DNA of 64,000 nucleotides from Owenweeksia sp. TMED14 (GCA_949529985.1 CATIRS010000032.1:62001-126000), one strand, 5' to 3'. Shown: positions 35,427 through 45,266, numbered from the stretch's first letter. The notes: generated from the letters alone by a model not told the origin. Numbers and translations: made by a program.

Positions 35427-36893
35427 ATGATTATGTACAAATCCATTTTCCGCTCAAAACTTCTCTATATTTTACTTTCTGGAGTAATCGTTTCTGCAAT
35501 GAGTTGTGATCGCGGAAATTCAAGGAAAAACATACCGCCAGATACTCATCTTGCGATCGATGCAATTAATCTCTCTGGAGAAGATAGATTAAACTCTGTT
35601 GTCGAAATGTCCTGGTACGGTACTGATCGTGATGGGTATGTGATTGGGTATGATATATCCATAGATAGTATCAACTGGACTAGAACCTTGAATCAAGATA
35701 GTACTTTTAGATTCTCGATCCCTGCTGGTAAAGACAGCTCAGATATCACATTAAAAGTTCGTTCAATAGATAATGAGGGGTTACATGACCCCACTCCAGC
35801 ATCATTAAAAATACCTCTTAAAAATTCACCCCCAATAGCTTTGGTGAATAAATCAACCCAAAGTGCCGGACTCAACATTGGAGTTGTCACCTACAATTGG
35901 GAAGCAACAGACCCTGATGGAAATAAAACAATAAGTAGTGCTGAAATTCGATTTAATAAGGGTTCATGGAGGAGTATAGATCCAAATCAAAATCAATTAA
36001 CATTTGTATTAAATAATGATATTAGTAGTATAACCAAAGCATCTCTGTTTTATGGAAATTCTAGCCAACCTTCAATTGTAGATATAGATGGAATCAGTTT
36101 AGATAGTGCAAATTTTTTTCAAATAAGAGTTTCAGATATAGCTGGGTCAACAAGTATTATAGATAGTGCATCGCCCGTTGGAATAGTTAGACCAAGTTCA
36201 AATATTCTTTTCATTTCTGGTCAAACAACAACAATAACGACAGAATATTTAGGGTGGTTGTCTGAAATTCCAATTAGTATTGACTTACTTGACTTAAACG
36301 CAAATAATGGAGAATCTCGCCCACACTATTGGAATCCTACTTTTAGACATATCATTAACCAATTCCCAATAGTTATGGCCATGACAAATTCTGATAATGC
36401 ATTAGATCCATTAACAGGTCTTACTCAACCATTATTAGCTCACATGGCTCTCGCATTTCAGCAATACTGCTCAATTGGAGGAAAACTTTTAACAAGTACT
36501 TCTTTTGGCCCGTCAACAAATTTATTACCCTACTTAGGATCATTTCCTATGAATGGAATCGTGAGTTCAACTGGCCAAGTTCGTCTTATTCCTGACAGCG
36601 CTATAATTTCACAAGTAAGTGGAAATTATCCTGATTTGCATCCATCAAGTATACTCATAGGAATCAGCCCCCTTAACCCATCAGCAGATGCTGAACCTTT
36701 TTATCGTGCCCAATTGTCTAAACTTAGCGGGTGGCAAGGAGATAACATAGTGGGTGTAAGAAGAAAGTATCTAGGTAACCCTAATAACATTAATGAAGTT
36801 TTTTTTTCCATAGAGCTACATCGAGTTGCGGGAAGTGATCTTGCGATGAAAAATTTACTTGAACAAATTTTAGTGTATGATTTTGCCTGGTAG
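35427..36893 (+). CDS. Surface or periplasmic lipoprotein with Ig/Fn3-like domains
   Basis: Lipoprotein of 488 aa; the lipobox SAMSC gives a lipidated Cys at about residue 27. Two Ig- or Fn3-like domains follow: VVEMSWYGTDRDGYVIGYDIS with LKVRSIDNEGLHDPTP, and VTYNWEATDPDGNKTISSAEIRF. The C-terminal half (from NILFISGQT) resembles an alpha/beta fold with SRPHYWNPTFRHIINQFPIV. I cannot name the family. Its position directly before the TonB-dependent receptor is where SusD-like proteins often sit, but it has no SusD signature. The end overlaps the receptor gene by 17 bases. Confidence 0.7.
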   Translation: MIMYKSIFRSKLLYILLSGVIVSAMSCDRGNSRKNIPPDTHLAIDAINLSGEDRLNSVVEMSWYGTDRDGYVIGYDISIDSINWTRTLNQDSTFRFSIPAGKDSSDITLKVRSIDNEGLHDPTPASLKIPLKNSPPIALVNKSTQSAGLNIGVVTYNWEATDPDGNKTISSAEIRFNKGSWRSIDPNQNQLTFVLNNDISSITKASLFYGNSSQPSIVDIDGISLDSANFFQIRVSDIAGSTSIIDSASPVGIVRPSSNILFISGQTTTITTEYLGWLSEIPISIDLLDLNANNGESRPHYWNPTFRHIINQFPIVMAMTNSDNALDPLTGLTQPLLAHMALAFQQYCSIGGKLLTSTSFGPSTNLLPYLGSFPMNGIVSSTGQVRLIPDSAIISQVSGNYPDLHPSSILIGISPLNPSADAEPFYRAQLSKLSGWQGDNIVGVRRKYLGNPNNINEVFFSIELHRVAGSDLAMKNLLEQILVYDFAW

Positions 36894-39735
36894 GGTTGCA
36901 TTATTAATAGTTATTTTTTTTAGCGCAACTTCTGCATGGGCTCAAAGCCTTGGCACGTTAAAAGGCTTAGTAACAGATAGTAAAACAGGTGAACCACTTC
37001 CAAATGTAGGGATCACACTTATTGGCACCTATATCGCATCAGTTTCTGACTATGACGGTAATTATATTATTTCTAAAATTCCAGTTGGAGACTTCTCAGT
37101 AAAAGTTCAATTTATCGGCTACGGAACCCAAATAATAAATGGTGTAAGATTAAAAAAAGGTGAAATAAAGCTTCTTGACATAAAGATCTCTTCCTCCGTA
37201 GATGTCCTGCAAACTGTAACCGTAATTGGTCAAAAGTCACAGGTAGATTTAGAATCTGCAAAAAGCCAACGGTCAATTAATAGAGATGATATTAGCCAAA
37301 TGGGTGTTCGAGATGTACAAGAAGTTATATCTCTCCAAGCTGGCATTGCCAAAACAAATGATGGCATTCAAATTAGAGGAGCACGAGTATATGAAACAGA
37401 ATACTTAGTAGATGGAATCTCAGCCCAGGACCCTCTTGCTGGAACAGGATTTGGTGTTCAAGTTCAGTCATCAGCTATTCAGAGTATTCAAGTCACAACG
37501 GGAGGGGCTTCAGCAGAGTTTGGAGGTGGCTCTTCAGGGGTTATTTCTACAAAAATTCGTGAAGGAGGAGAGCACCTAGAAGTTTCTGGACGATTAAATC
37601 GAGACTATTTATCTATCAGGCCTAATTCAGGCTCTCGTTCGTCTTCAAGCTTCAATACAGATCAAGCTGAAATAAATATCTCATTCCCAATTCCTTACAC
37701 AGAAAAAAAAATAACCGTATTTAATGCGGCAACAATGAATCTAACCGATGATTATTTCCCAAATGTTGCAGATCAATTATATTCAAGTCTTTTTAAAAAG
37801 AATACCGGAAAATGGTCACCACGGCAACGAAATTCGTGGACTCACACGGCAAAAATAAGATGGCAAATACATTCAGGAACAAAGTTAACAGTAACAAATC
37901 AACACTCGCTTAATATTAATCAAAACTCACGGACTCTTCAAATTGTTGGCTTCGATGCTATTCTAGCTCCCGGGTATCAATATAGAAGGAGTTTAAATTT
38001 AGACAATGCCACTACCTATACTCATCACAGCAATTTAACTGCTCTAAATTTCACTCACATATTTAATCCACATTGGGGGCTCACTGCAAGTGCGGGTAGA
38101 ATGTTTACAAATCTTAGAGCAGATGCAAATGGAAGACCTTTCAGATCAGAGACATTAGATGCACTTTTAGATGAAGATAATATAGCGTCATATCCATTAG
38201 GCATATTTAACCCATATGACCCTTCAGGGATATATTATATCCAACCTGGAAACGGTCTAGTTAATAATGGTGGCATTTCCTCAACATGGCATGATCACTA
38301 TGCAGAAGAGTATACCATTAGAGCTAAAATGAATTATTATCCAGATGATGGAATTCAGCAAATAGTTTTCGGTTGGGAACATCAAATTAATGCTTACCAA
38401 TGGATAGATGTTGTTCGACCATGGGTGGGAGCTCCTATTATTGTTAATGATAGTTTAACTACGCCATCCATTAGCATTGGATCATCTAACGATATTTGGA
38501 GAGTTCAGCCTCAAAAAGGTGGCGCATTCTTTGAAGATAAAATTAATTATAAAGGAATTCAAGCAAGTCTTGGTTTAAGATTAAATTATTGGGCTCCAGG
38601 GAAATTTGCTGATCAAGCTATTTCCAATATAGATGCCCCAGTAATAGATGAAATAAGAAATAACTATTTAGAAAAAACTTTAATAATAGGAGGATTAAGA
38701 TGGAAAGCTAGACTCTTACCGAGAATTAATGTTTCATTTCCCGTAACTCCAAATAATGTTCTTTATTTCAATTATGGTCATAGTATGAGATTACCGCATC
38801 CCCGATTTGTATATGCTGGATTAGACCCCGTCTACCAGGATAGAAGCTTTTTAAGCTTTTTAGGGAATCCAGATTTAGATCCCGAAGTCAATGTATCCTA
38901 TGAAGTAGGTTACAAATCTGCCATTACAAGAGATATAGCCTTCACTGCAAGTGCATTCAACAATAATCGTTTTGATTACATAGTTTCTAGAAGAGTTATT
39001 GTCAATGATCAAACTGGCAGACCTGTAAGCAAAACAATGTACATTAACCAAGATTATGCTAAAATTCAAGGCATAGAGTTAGGCCTTGATTATCGGCTTG
39101 GAAAGCATCTTAGATTATTTGGTAATTTAAGTTTACAAGTTGCTCGTGGCAAATCCAACTCTGCTAGAGAGTCATCACTTCAAATTGAACAAAATGGAGA
39201 AGTTTCTTTGACAAGAGAAAACTTTCTAGCCTGGGATCGTCCTTGGAATACAAATTTGGGAATTTTCTTTAGCCCAGATTCAAGTTTAAAAATAAATAAT
39301 TCATCGTTGAAAGGGCTTAATGCATATTTACAATTTAATGGTTCTTCGGGTTACAGGTATACACCATATGAATATATCGGAACAAATGATCTAGGTCGTC
39401 CGCAATACAGACCTTTAATAGAACAGTACCTTTCAAAATTAGCTGCGCCTTGGTTTAATTGGGATTCAAAATGGAGTTATACTCTACTAGTCGGGAAACG
39501 CAATAAGGGAGTTACTCTTTCATTAGAGATTAAAAATATTTTTAATCGATTAAACTCTCAAATAATAAATCCAATTACTGGAAAGGCATACGTTTTTGGA
39601 GATGATGTTCCAAATGAGTGGCGAGACCCTCGGCCTGAGTATAATGGACCTCAAGAGAGCGGATTAGATCCAAGAAACCCAGCTCGATATCAATCGCCAA
39701 GACAAATTTTATATGGCTTAACCTTCAAAATATGA
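36877..39735 (+). CDS. TonB-dependent outer-membrane receptor with CarboxypepD_reg-like domain
   Basis: Outer-membrane transporter, 952 aa, signal peptide ending AWAQS. Residues about 25-115 form a carboxypeptidase-regulatory-like domain (GTLKGLVTDSKTGEPLPNVG). The plug follows with RDVQEVISLQAGI, IQIRGARVYETEYLVDG and GGASAEFGGGSSGVI. The rest is a 22-strand-type barrel with FNYGHSMRLPHPRF and a C-terminal LYGLTFKI. No SusD partner gene is present; the flanking genes encode a lipoprotein and a PorV-like barrel. The substrate is unknown. The start overlaps the previous gene, and the stop overlaps the next gene by four bases. Confidence 0.9.
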   Translation: MILPGRVALLIVIFFSATSAWAQSLGTLKGLVTDSKTGEPLPNVGITLIGTYIASVSDYDGNYIISKIPVGDFSVKVQFIGYGTQIINGVRLKKGEIKLLDIKISSSVDVLQTVTVIGQKSQVDLESAKSQRSINRDDISQMGVRDVQEVISLQAGIAKTNDGIQIRGARVYETEYLVDGISAQDPLAGTGFGVQVQSSAIQSIQVTTGGASAEFGGGSSGVISTKIREGGEHLEVSGRLNRDYLSIRPNSGSRSSSSFNTDQAEINISFPIPYTEKKITVFNAATMNLTDDYFPNVADQLYSSLFKKNTGKWSPRQRNSWTHTAKIRWQIHSGTKLTVTNQHSLNINQNSRTLQIVGFDAILAPGYQYRRSLNLDNATTYTHHSNLTALNFTHIFNPHWGLTASAGRMFTNLRADANGRPFRSETLDALLDEDNIASYPLGIFNPYDPSGIYYIQPGNGLVNNGGISSTWHDHYAEEYTIRAKMNYYPDDGIQQIVFGWEHQINAYQWIDVVRPWVGAPIIVNDSLTTPSISIGSSNDIWRVQPQKGGAFFEDKINYKGIQASLGLRLNYWAPGKFADQAISNIDAPVIDEIRNNYLEKTLIIGGLRWKARLLPRINVSFPVTPNNVLYFNYGHSMRLPHPRFVYAGLDPVYQDRSFLSFLGNPDLDPEVNVSYEVGYKSAITRDIAFTASAFNNNRFDYIVSRRVIVNDQTGRPVSKTMYINQDYAKIQGIELGLDYRLGKHLRLFGNLSLQVARGKSNSARESSLQIEQNGEVSLTRENFLAWDRPWNTNLGIFFSPDSSLKINNSSLKGLNAYLQFNGSSGYRYTPYEYIGTNDLGRPQYRPLIEQYLSKLAAPWFNWDSKWSYTLLVGKRNKGVTLSLEIKNIFNRLNSQIINPITGKAYVFGDDVPNEWRDPRPEYNGPQESGLDPRNPARYQSPRQILYGLTFKI

Positions 39736-40751
39736 AGAAGATTTTAGTCATTACAGTCATCGTGAACTCTATTCTCTCAAATGGACAACTATTGCCATCC
39801 TATGGAGGAGAGCGTGCAGGACAATCTGCATTTACATTCTTAAAAAACGACTTAAATGTTCGGTCTGCAGGAATGGCCGGCGCGTCTGTGGCGCTTCCTG
39901 GAGACCCTTACTCCGCTGCTCAAAACCCCGCAGGCTTAGCCTCATTAAATTATTCGTCTTTTTCAATGAGTCACTTACAATTAGGAGGAGGTATTAAACA
40001 ACTTGGTTTTTTTGCGGTAATACCAAACGAAAAAAAAGTTTCATCATGGGGGATCGTAATTAATCGTATTCAATCACCTTCTTATTCTGAAAGGACTGAA
40101 TTTCGACCTGAAGGAACTGGATATAAACTTTATTCATCGCAAACGAGCGCAGGATTAGCATATTCAAAGCAGCTTACAGAACAATTTCAATTAGGAGTAA
40201 CACTAAAATCCATCGGAGAATCTTATACCACTGGCAGCCAATCCGGATCATATAGCTCAATTTCAGCAGCTGCTGATGTAGGCTTTCTGTATACTACAGA
40301 TATAAATAATCTGCGTTTTGCAGTTTTACTCAGAAATTTTGGAACATCATCAAGTCTTAAGGGAACATATCAAGCTGTTTCATTCAATAGGACTAATATT
40401 CAAGGGCTAGAATCAAATACACTTCCTACAGAGTTTTCCATGGGATTAAGTCTTATTCCCTGGGAAAGGGAGAACAAGTCGTTAAGAATATCTACTCAAT
40501 TAGTACATCCAAATGATAACGCAGAAAATTATCGAATAGGAGCTGAGTTCTTTGCATCAAAGGATTTTGCGATCAGAATGGGGTACAGAATAAATGAGCT
40601 AGGTCAGTCATGGCCTGTAGGTGGATTAGGATGGGAAATAAAGTTAGGTGGTTATGCAATGCATTTTGATTTTGCTGTGCAAAGAACAGATAGGATGGGA
40701 TGGAGAAATACAATTGGTTTAGCATTCATTCCAAAACGAAAAAAATCATGA
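39732..40751 (+). CDS. PorV/PorQ-family outer-membrane protein
   Basis: Outer-membrane beta-barrel of 339 aa. The signal peptide (ILSNGQ) is followed by the PorV/PorQ-family start: FLKNDLNVRSAGMAGASVAL, then the typical NPAGLA. Strands continue through GFLYTTDINNLRFAVLLRNFG and GAEFFASKDFAIRMGYRIN to AMHFDFAVQRTDRMGWRNTIGLAF. PorV shuttles T9SS cargo to the attachment machinery and PorQ-type relatives do related tasks. A dedicated copy inside an operon rich in T9SS cargo suggests operon-specific export or anchoring, which is inference. It overlaps both neighbours by four bases. Confidence 0.87.
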   Translation: MKKILVITVIVNSILSNGQLLPSYGGERAGQSAFTFLKNDLNVRSAGMAGASVALPGDPYSAAQNPAGLASLNYSSFSMSHLQLGGGIKQLGFFAVIPNEKKVSSWGIVINRIQSPSYSERTEFRPEGTGYKLYSSQTSAGLAYSKQLTEQFQLGVTLKSIGESYTTGSQSGSYSSISAAADVGFLYTTDINNLRFAVLLRNFGTSSSLKGTYQAVSFNRTNIQGLESNTLPTEFSMGLSLIPWERENKSLRISTQLVHPNDNAENYRIGAEFFASKDFAIRMGYRINELGQSWPVGGLGWEIKLGGYAMHFDFAVQRTDRMGWRNTIGLAFIPKRKKS

Positions 40752-41950
40752 AAACATTGAAATTGCTCAATTTAATTTCATTAGGAATTATATTAACAGG
40801 TTGCGAAGGTTATCTAGGCACAAAGACTGATTTAGGGTTCATAGAAGTTCCAAATTATGCAATCAGGGATATTGCATATGTACCAATTCAACCTCCATTT
40901 ACCGGATTCATTCACCCCAGTGATTTTTGTGTTGGGTTTGATGAACTCTTTTATGTTGTCGATGCTGCCACTGAGGAAATAATTTGCCTTAATGAATCTG
41001 GAGTAGAACAGGGGAGACTAACTATACCGGGCGTGAAGCATGTTCGGCAAGATCGACGTTTTGACCTTTTAGCTATAGGATCTCATGATACAACTATAAA
41101 TGGAGTTGCCTATAGTCTCAGTTGTATTTATCGAATTCAGCAACTGCAGAATAATGGGGATTATAACCTCCAGAATGCTCAGATAATCAAAAAGGTTATT
41201 CATCCTTTTTATTTTAAAAACACATTTTCTACTTCAGATGCTCAAGTCAAATTTACTCAAGTAGCAGTTTTAGCAAATACTAATTCAGAAAAAAATAATC
41301 GCTACTATGCTAGTCGATCAGGACCAAGTGTAAATAATGCAAACCAAGGGCCTGATGATGCTGTAATTTTATTTGACAACAAAGACAATTACATTTCCCC
41401 GGTATCTGTTAGCACTTCGTCTGGACTTTACACAAACTATTTTAAAACTCCAAGTGGTTTGGTTTCTTTAGCTCAACCCCCACAGTATACGGCAAGTGAA
41501 GGTGATGACTTCTGGTATAGTAGCATTGATGAAAACCAGGTGCTTCAAATCCAGAATATACAGTTTGAAGAAACTGATTTTGGAGCGGACTATATCCCCA
41601 GAATCTACCCAAATGATACAAGCCTATCGGTTCATTCCATAAATGAACCAAATCGTTTTATATCTCCGATATCAATTGCGATGGCTGGAGATGCAAGTAG
41701 ATATCTATTTGTTGTAGACAGCGAGAAGGATTCATTATATCAATTCACTGCAAGTGGATTAGAAGGCATACCACCCCCACCAGCAAGTGGAGAAAAAAAG
41801 TATGTTCAGGTTTCCTTTGGAGGAACAGGAGATGGACCGATGCAATTTAATCAGCCTGAGGCAGTAGCTTACTGGAAGAAAATACTATATGTTGTGGATG
41901 CTGGAAATGGTAGAATAACAAGATTCAAATGCACGCTTGATTTTGAGTAA
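40748..41950 (+). CDS. NHL-repeat-like lipoprotein
   Basis: Lipoprotein of 400 aa; the lipobox LTGC gives the modified Cys at about residue 18. Repeated propeller blades are visible, for example FCVGFDELFYVVDAATEEIICL, RYLFVVDSEKDSLYQFTA and PEAVAYWKKILYVVDAGNGRITRF, resembling NHL or TolB-like beta-propellers. The start is ATG at 40748, overlapping the previous stop as ATGA. A longer frame from 40700 lies inside the PorV-like gene and lacks the signal. It is the last gene of the tightly packed operon; a 96-base gap follows. Confidence 0.75.
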   Translation: MKTLKLLNLISLGIILTGCEGYLGTKTDLGFIEVPNYAIRDIAYVPIQPPFTGFIHPSDFCVGFDELFYVVDAATEEIICLNESGVEQGRLTIPGVKHVRQDRRFDLLAIGSHDTTINGVAYSLSCIYRIQQLQNNGDYNLQNAQIIKKVIHPFYFKNTFSTSDAQVKFTQVAVLANTNSEKNNRYYASRSGPSVNNANQGPDDAVILFDNKDNYISPVSVSTSSGLYTNYFKTPSGLVSLAQPPQYTASEGDDFWYSSIDENQVLQIQNIQFEETDFGADYIPRIYPNDTSLSVHSINEPNRFISPISIAMAGDASRYLFVVDSEKDSLYQFTASGLEGIPPPPASGEKKYVQVSFGGTGDGPMQFNQPEAVAYWKKILYVVDAGNGRITRFKCTLDFE

Positions 41951-42046
41951 TAAAGTTATCTCAAAAATTAAATTTTAATAATAAATCTATTCATAAAAAC
42001 CATTTAAGATCCCTTACTTTTACTCTTTAGAAATATTCAATATATT

Positions 42047-45000
42047 ATGAAAAACTTATACTCTTTATTACTATCTATTCTATCATTATCAGCTTTTGCG
42101 ACGAATCATAATGTTTCGGTGACTAATATGTCATTTTCTCCGTCATCATTGTCTATAAACCAAGGAGATACTGTTACCTGGACTCAGGTTAATGGAACTC
42201 ATAATGTCAATGGTAACCAGTCAATTTTTCCAACTAATCCGGCAAGTTTTGGGTCAGGTAGCGCCATAGGAGGAACATGGGTTTACGCACATTCCTTTTC
42301 AGGAACTGGAGTTTATAACTATCATTGTGACCCTCATTCATCATCAATGATCGGATCTATTACAGTCAATCCTGGTCCATGTTCAGATTTATTTATTTCT
42401 GAATACATTGAAGGTTCAGGTAGTAACAAAGCGATTGAAATATATAATCCAACAGCAACTACAATTAATCTGAGCAACTATTCGATTAATGCTTACAATA
42501 ATGGTAATACTACTATTACTAACGGGCTATCTCTCCCAAATCATAATCTAGCGTCAGGAGATGTTTATGTAATTGTCAACCCAAGTGCAGACCCTAATAT
42601 TTTAGCCCAAGCAGATACTACTTCAGCTATCACTTATTTCAACGGAGATGACGCAATAGTTCTATTTAATAATACAGACACTATTGATATAATAGGTGTT
42701 GTGGGAATAGATCCTGGATCTGACTGGACTGTTGATTCAGGCTCAACAGCCAACCATACTTTAGTTCGAAAAAGCCCAGTAACAAGTGGGCAGCTTGATT
42801 GGTCCATTGGTGCTTCAGAATGGGATATTTATGCATCTAATACATTTTCATACATCGGGTCACATAGCAATTCATGCGTGACTGGTGGAGGAAGTGGCCC
42901 TCTTCCAGGGGTATGTTCAGATCTTTTCTTCAGTGAATACGGTGAAGGATCATCAAATCATAAGTACGTAGAAATTTATAATCCAACCTCCAGCGCGATT
43001 TCACTCTCAGGATACACTGTTTATCTAAGCGGCAATGGAGGATCATACACCAATACATTTACAAGTAATGCGTCTATTGCTTCCGGTGATGTTTATCTTG
43101 TTTGTACAAATCAAGCAGATACTCTAATTCAGGCTGCTTCAGATACAATATTATCTTACCCTTCAATAGTTCATTTTAATGGTGATGATGCTCTCATCTT
43201 ATTTGATGGAACTGACACTATTGATGTTCTCGGAGTTCCTGGAGTTGACCCCGGAAGTAGCTGGGCAGTAGGCTCCGGATCAACAGCCAATCATACTTTA
43301 GTAAGAATGTCAAATGTAACTGGTGGTTCAACTGATTGGACAACTGGAGCATTAGAATGGGATGTTTATCCGCAAAATACATGGTCCTTTATTGGGGCTC
43401 ATGCCAGTAGTTGCTCTGGAGGAGGAGGAGGCCCTACTAGCCCGAGCATTCGCTTTACTAGTTCTTCATCTCAAGTCCTTGAAGGAAATATTGCAACATT
43501 CATTGATCTATATATCCAGCCTACATTAACTAATGTCTCTTCTGTAAATGTCAGAGTTTCTCCTGGAAGTGGCTTTATAGTTGGAACTGACGCTACCATT
43601 AATCCTAATATTTCTTCTACAGGAACAATGATCAATATTCCAGCCAATAGTGACACTATTAGCATTGCAATTACAGTAATTGATGACGCCATTAATGAAG
43701 GTACTGAATATGCTGATTTTATTATTCAATCTGTCGGGAGTGGCTTAACAATTGGTGTAATTGACAGCATGCGATTCACTATTAATGATGATGATACACC
43801 CATCCCAACTTATACAATACCTCAAATTAAGGGCCAAGATTCAGACGGAGTATCAGATTCACTAGGAGTTTACTGCAAGGTCATAGGAACCGTCATCGGT
43901 GTAAATACACAGTCTGCTTCTACAGGAAACGTTGCATTTACAATTCATGATGGCACTGTTGGTTTTGGTGTGTTTTCGCCATCTACCTCATCCCATGGAT
44001 ACACAGTAACAGAGGGAGATGTTATTCGTGTCGTAGGGAGTATCGGTCAATTCAATGGACTAGCTCAGGTAGGTGCAGATTCGATTTCAATTATTTCGAC
44101 AGGTGCTGGAATTCCAAGTCCAACGGTAATAACAAGTCTCGATGAAACAACAGAAAGCAACCTCCTTAGAGTTAATAATGTTACTGTTGTAGATCCAACC
44201 CAATGGACAAATGCTGGATCAGGTTTTAATGTTGATGTCTTCGATGGGATTAACACCATAGCCTTAAGAATTGACGCAGATGTTACTCTTTTCAATGAAC
44301 CTTGCCCAACAGGTGTTTTCAATATAATTGGAATTGGTGGTCAATTTGATATGAGTAGCCCTTATACTGGCGGCTATCAAATGCTGCCCCGTCAAAAAGA
44401 AGATGTTATTTTCCCAACACCTACTTCATATGACCTGGCAATAACTGAAATCATGTCAGGATCAAACGATCCTAACGTAACCATTAGTGAAGACTGGTTT
44501 GAAATACACAATTATGGAAATACAGCTATAGATTTATCGGGATTTTCGTGGGATGACAATAGTTACACCCCCGGAACTTCCGTATTTACAAATACGACAC
44601 TGCAACCCGGAAATTCAGTAGTAGTTTGGAAAGGGATGTCAGCGAATAAGGGTGACTTCAGAGGAGCGTGGGGAATATCAAATGCAGCTGTTCAGATAAT
44701 TGCATCCGATGAGTTAGTAAATGGCGCTTTTCCAAGTTTAAGTTCGACTTCAGATGCTGTCGCCCTTTATGACACCTCCGCAAGTCCTATCGAGATTTGT
44801 CGAGCAGACTATCTATCATCAATAGCTGGGTCCTCAGTTGAATTTGATACCAACTGCTCTTACTTAGGTAATTCTGTTGCAGGGATTAGAGGAGCATATG
44901 TATCTACTGGAGGTGATATCGGATCACCGGGAGATGAAGCTTTTCCTTATAGTTTACCTCATGATGAACTCGTAAAAATTAAGCTTTTCCCAAATCCAGC

Positions 45001-45205
45001 ATCAGGTTCAGTAAATCTTCATATCCCGATAGTCGGCACTAAGATTGTACGAGTCATCAATACACTTGGTCAAAATGTTTATTTCAACGAAACAGAAAAA
45101 TCTATTTTATTAATTGATACAGAGAAATTCCATAATGGAATATTCTTAGTCCAGATTCAAACTTCGCAAGGGGAAAAGACTTTGCGCTTAGTTGTACAGC
45201 AATAG
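42047..45205 (+). CDS. T9SS cargo with cupredoxin, lamin-tail, Calx-beta and OB-like domains
   Basis: Multidomain secreted protein, 1052 aa, signal peptide ending SAFA. Residues about 20-110 are a cupredoxin with an apparent type-1 copper site: His52, Cys94, His97 and Met101 in YHCDPHSSSM. Two lamin-tail domains in tandem follow, beginning CSDLFISEY (about 112-275) and CSDLFFSEY (about 290-450). Next come a Calx-beta-like domain (about 465-580), OB-like segments (to about 790) and a third lamin-tail-like domain (YDLAITEIMSGS). The end is a T9SS type-A domain (LFPNPASGSVNL to LRLVVQQ). It lies 96 bases after the operon. No catalytic domain is visible. Confidence 0.85.
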   Translation: MKNLYSLLLSILSLSAFATNHNVSVTNMSFSPSSLSINQGDTVTWTQVNGTHNVNGNQSIFPTNPASFGSGSAIGGTWVYAHSFSGTGVYNYHCDPHSSSMIGSITVNPGPCSDLFISEYIEGSGSNKAIEIYNPTATTINLSNYSINAYNNGNTTITNGLSLPNHNLASGDVYVIVNPSADPNILAQADTTSAITYFNGDDAIVLFNNTDTIDIIGVVGIDPGSDWTVDSGSTANHTLVRKSPVTSGQLDWSIGASEWDIYASNTFSYIGSHSNSCVTGGGSGPLPGVCSDLFFSEYGEGSSNHKYVEIYNPTSSAISLSGYTVYLSGNGGSYTNTFTSNASIASGDVYLVCTNQADTLIQAASDTILSYPSIVHFNGDDALILFDGTDTIDVLGVPGVDPGSSWAVGSGSTANHTLVRMSNVTGGSTDWTTGALEWDVYPQNTWSFIGAHASSCSGGGGGPTSPSIRFTSSSSQVLEGNIATFIDLYIQPTLTNVSSVNVRVSPGSGFIVGTDATINPNISSTGTMINIPANSDTISIAITVIDDAINEGTEYADFIIQSVGSGLTIGVIDSMRFTINDDDTPIPTYTIPQIKGQDSDGVSDSLGVYCKVIGTVIGVNTQSASTGNVAFTIHDGTVGFGVFSPSTSSHGYTVTEGDVIRVVGSIGQFNGLAQVGADSISIISTGAGIPSPTVITSLDETTESNLLRVNNVTVVDPTQWTNAGSGFNVDVFDGINTIALRIDADVTLFNEPCPTGVFNIIGIGGQFDMSSPYTGGYQMLPRQKEDVIFPTPTSYDLAITEIMSGSNDPNVTISEDWFEIHNYGNTAIDLSGFSWDDNSYTPGTSVFTNTTLQPGNSVVVWKGMSANKGDFRGAWGISNAAVQIIASDELVNGAFPSLSSTSDAVALYDTSASPIEICRADYLSSIAGSSVEFDTNCSYLGNSVAGIRGAYVSTGGDIGSPGDEAFPYSLPHDELVKIKLFPNPASGSVNLHIPIVGTKIVRVINTLGQNVYFNETEKSILLIDTEKFHNGIFLVQIQTSQGEKTLRLVVQQ

Positions 45206-45266
45206 AATTAAATGACAGTCAAAATTGACCGGCATTTTTATTTTCTTTGAATAGAAAGTAGTTCTC

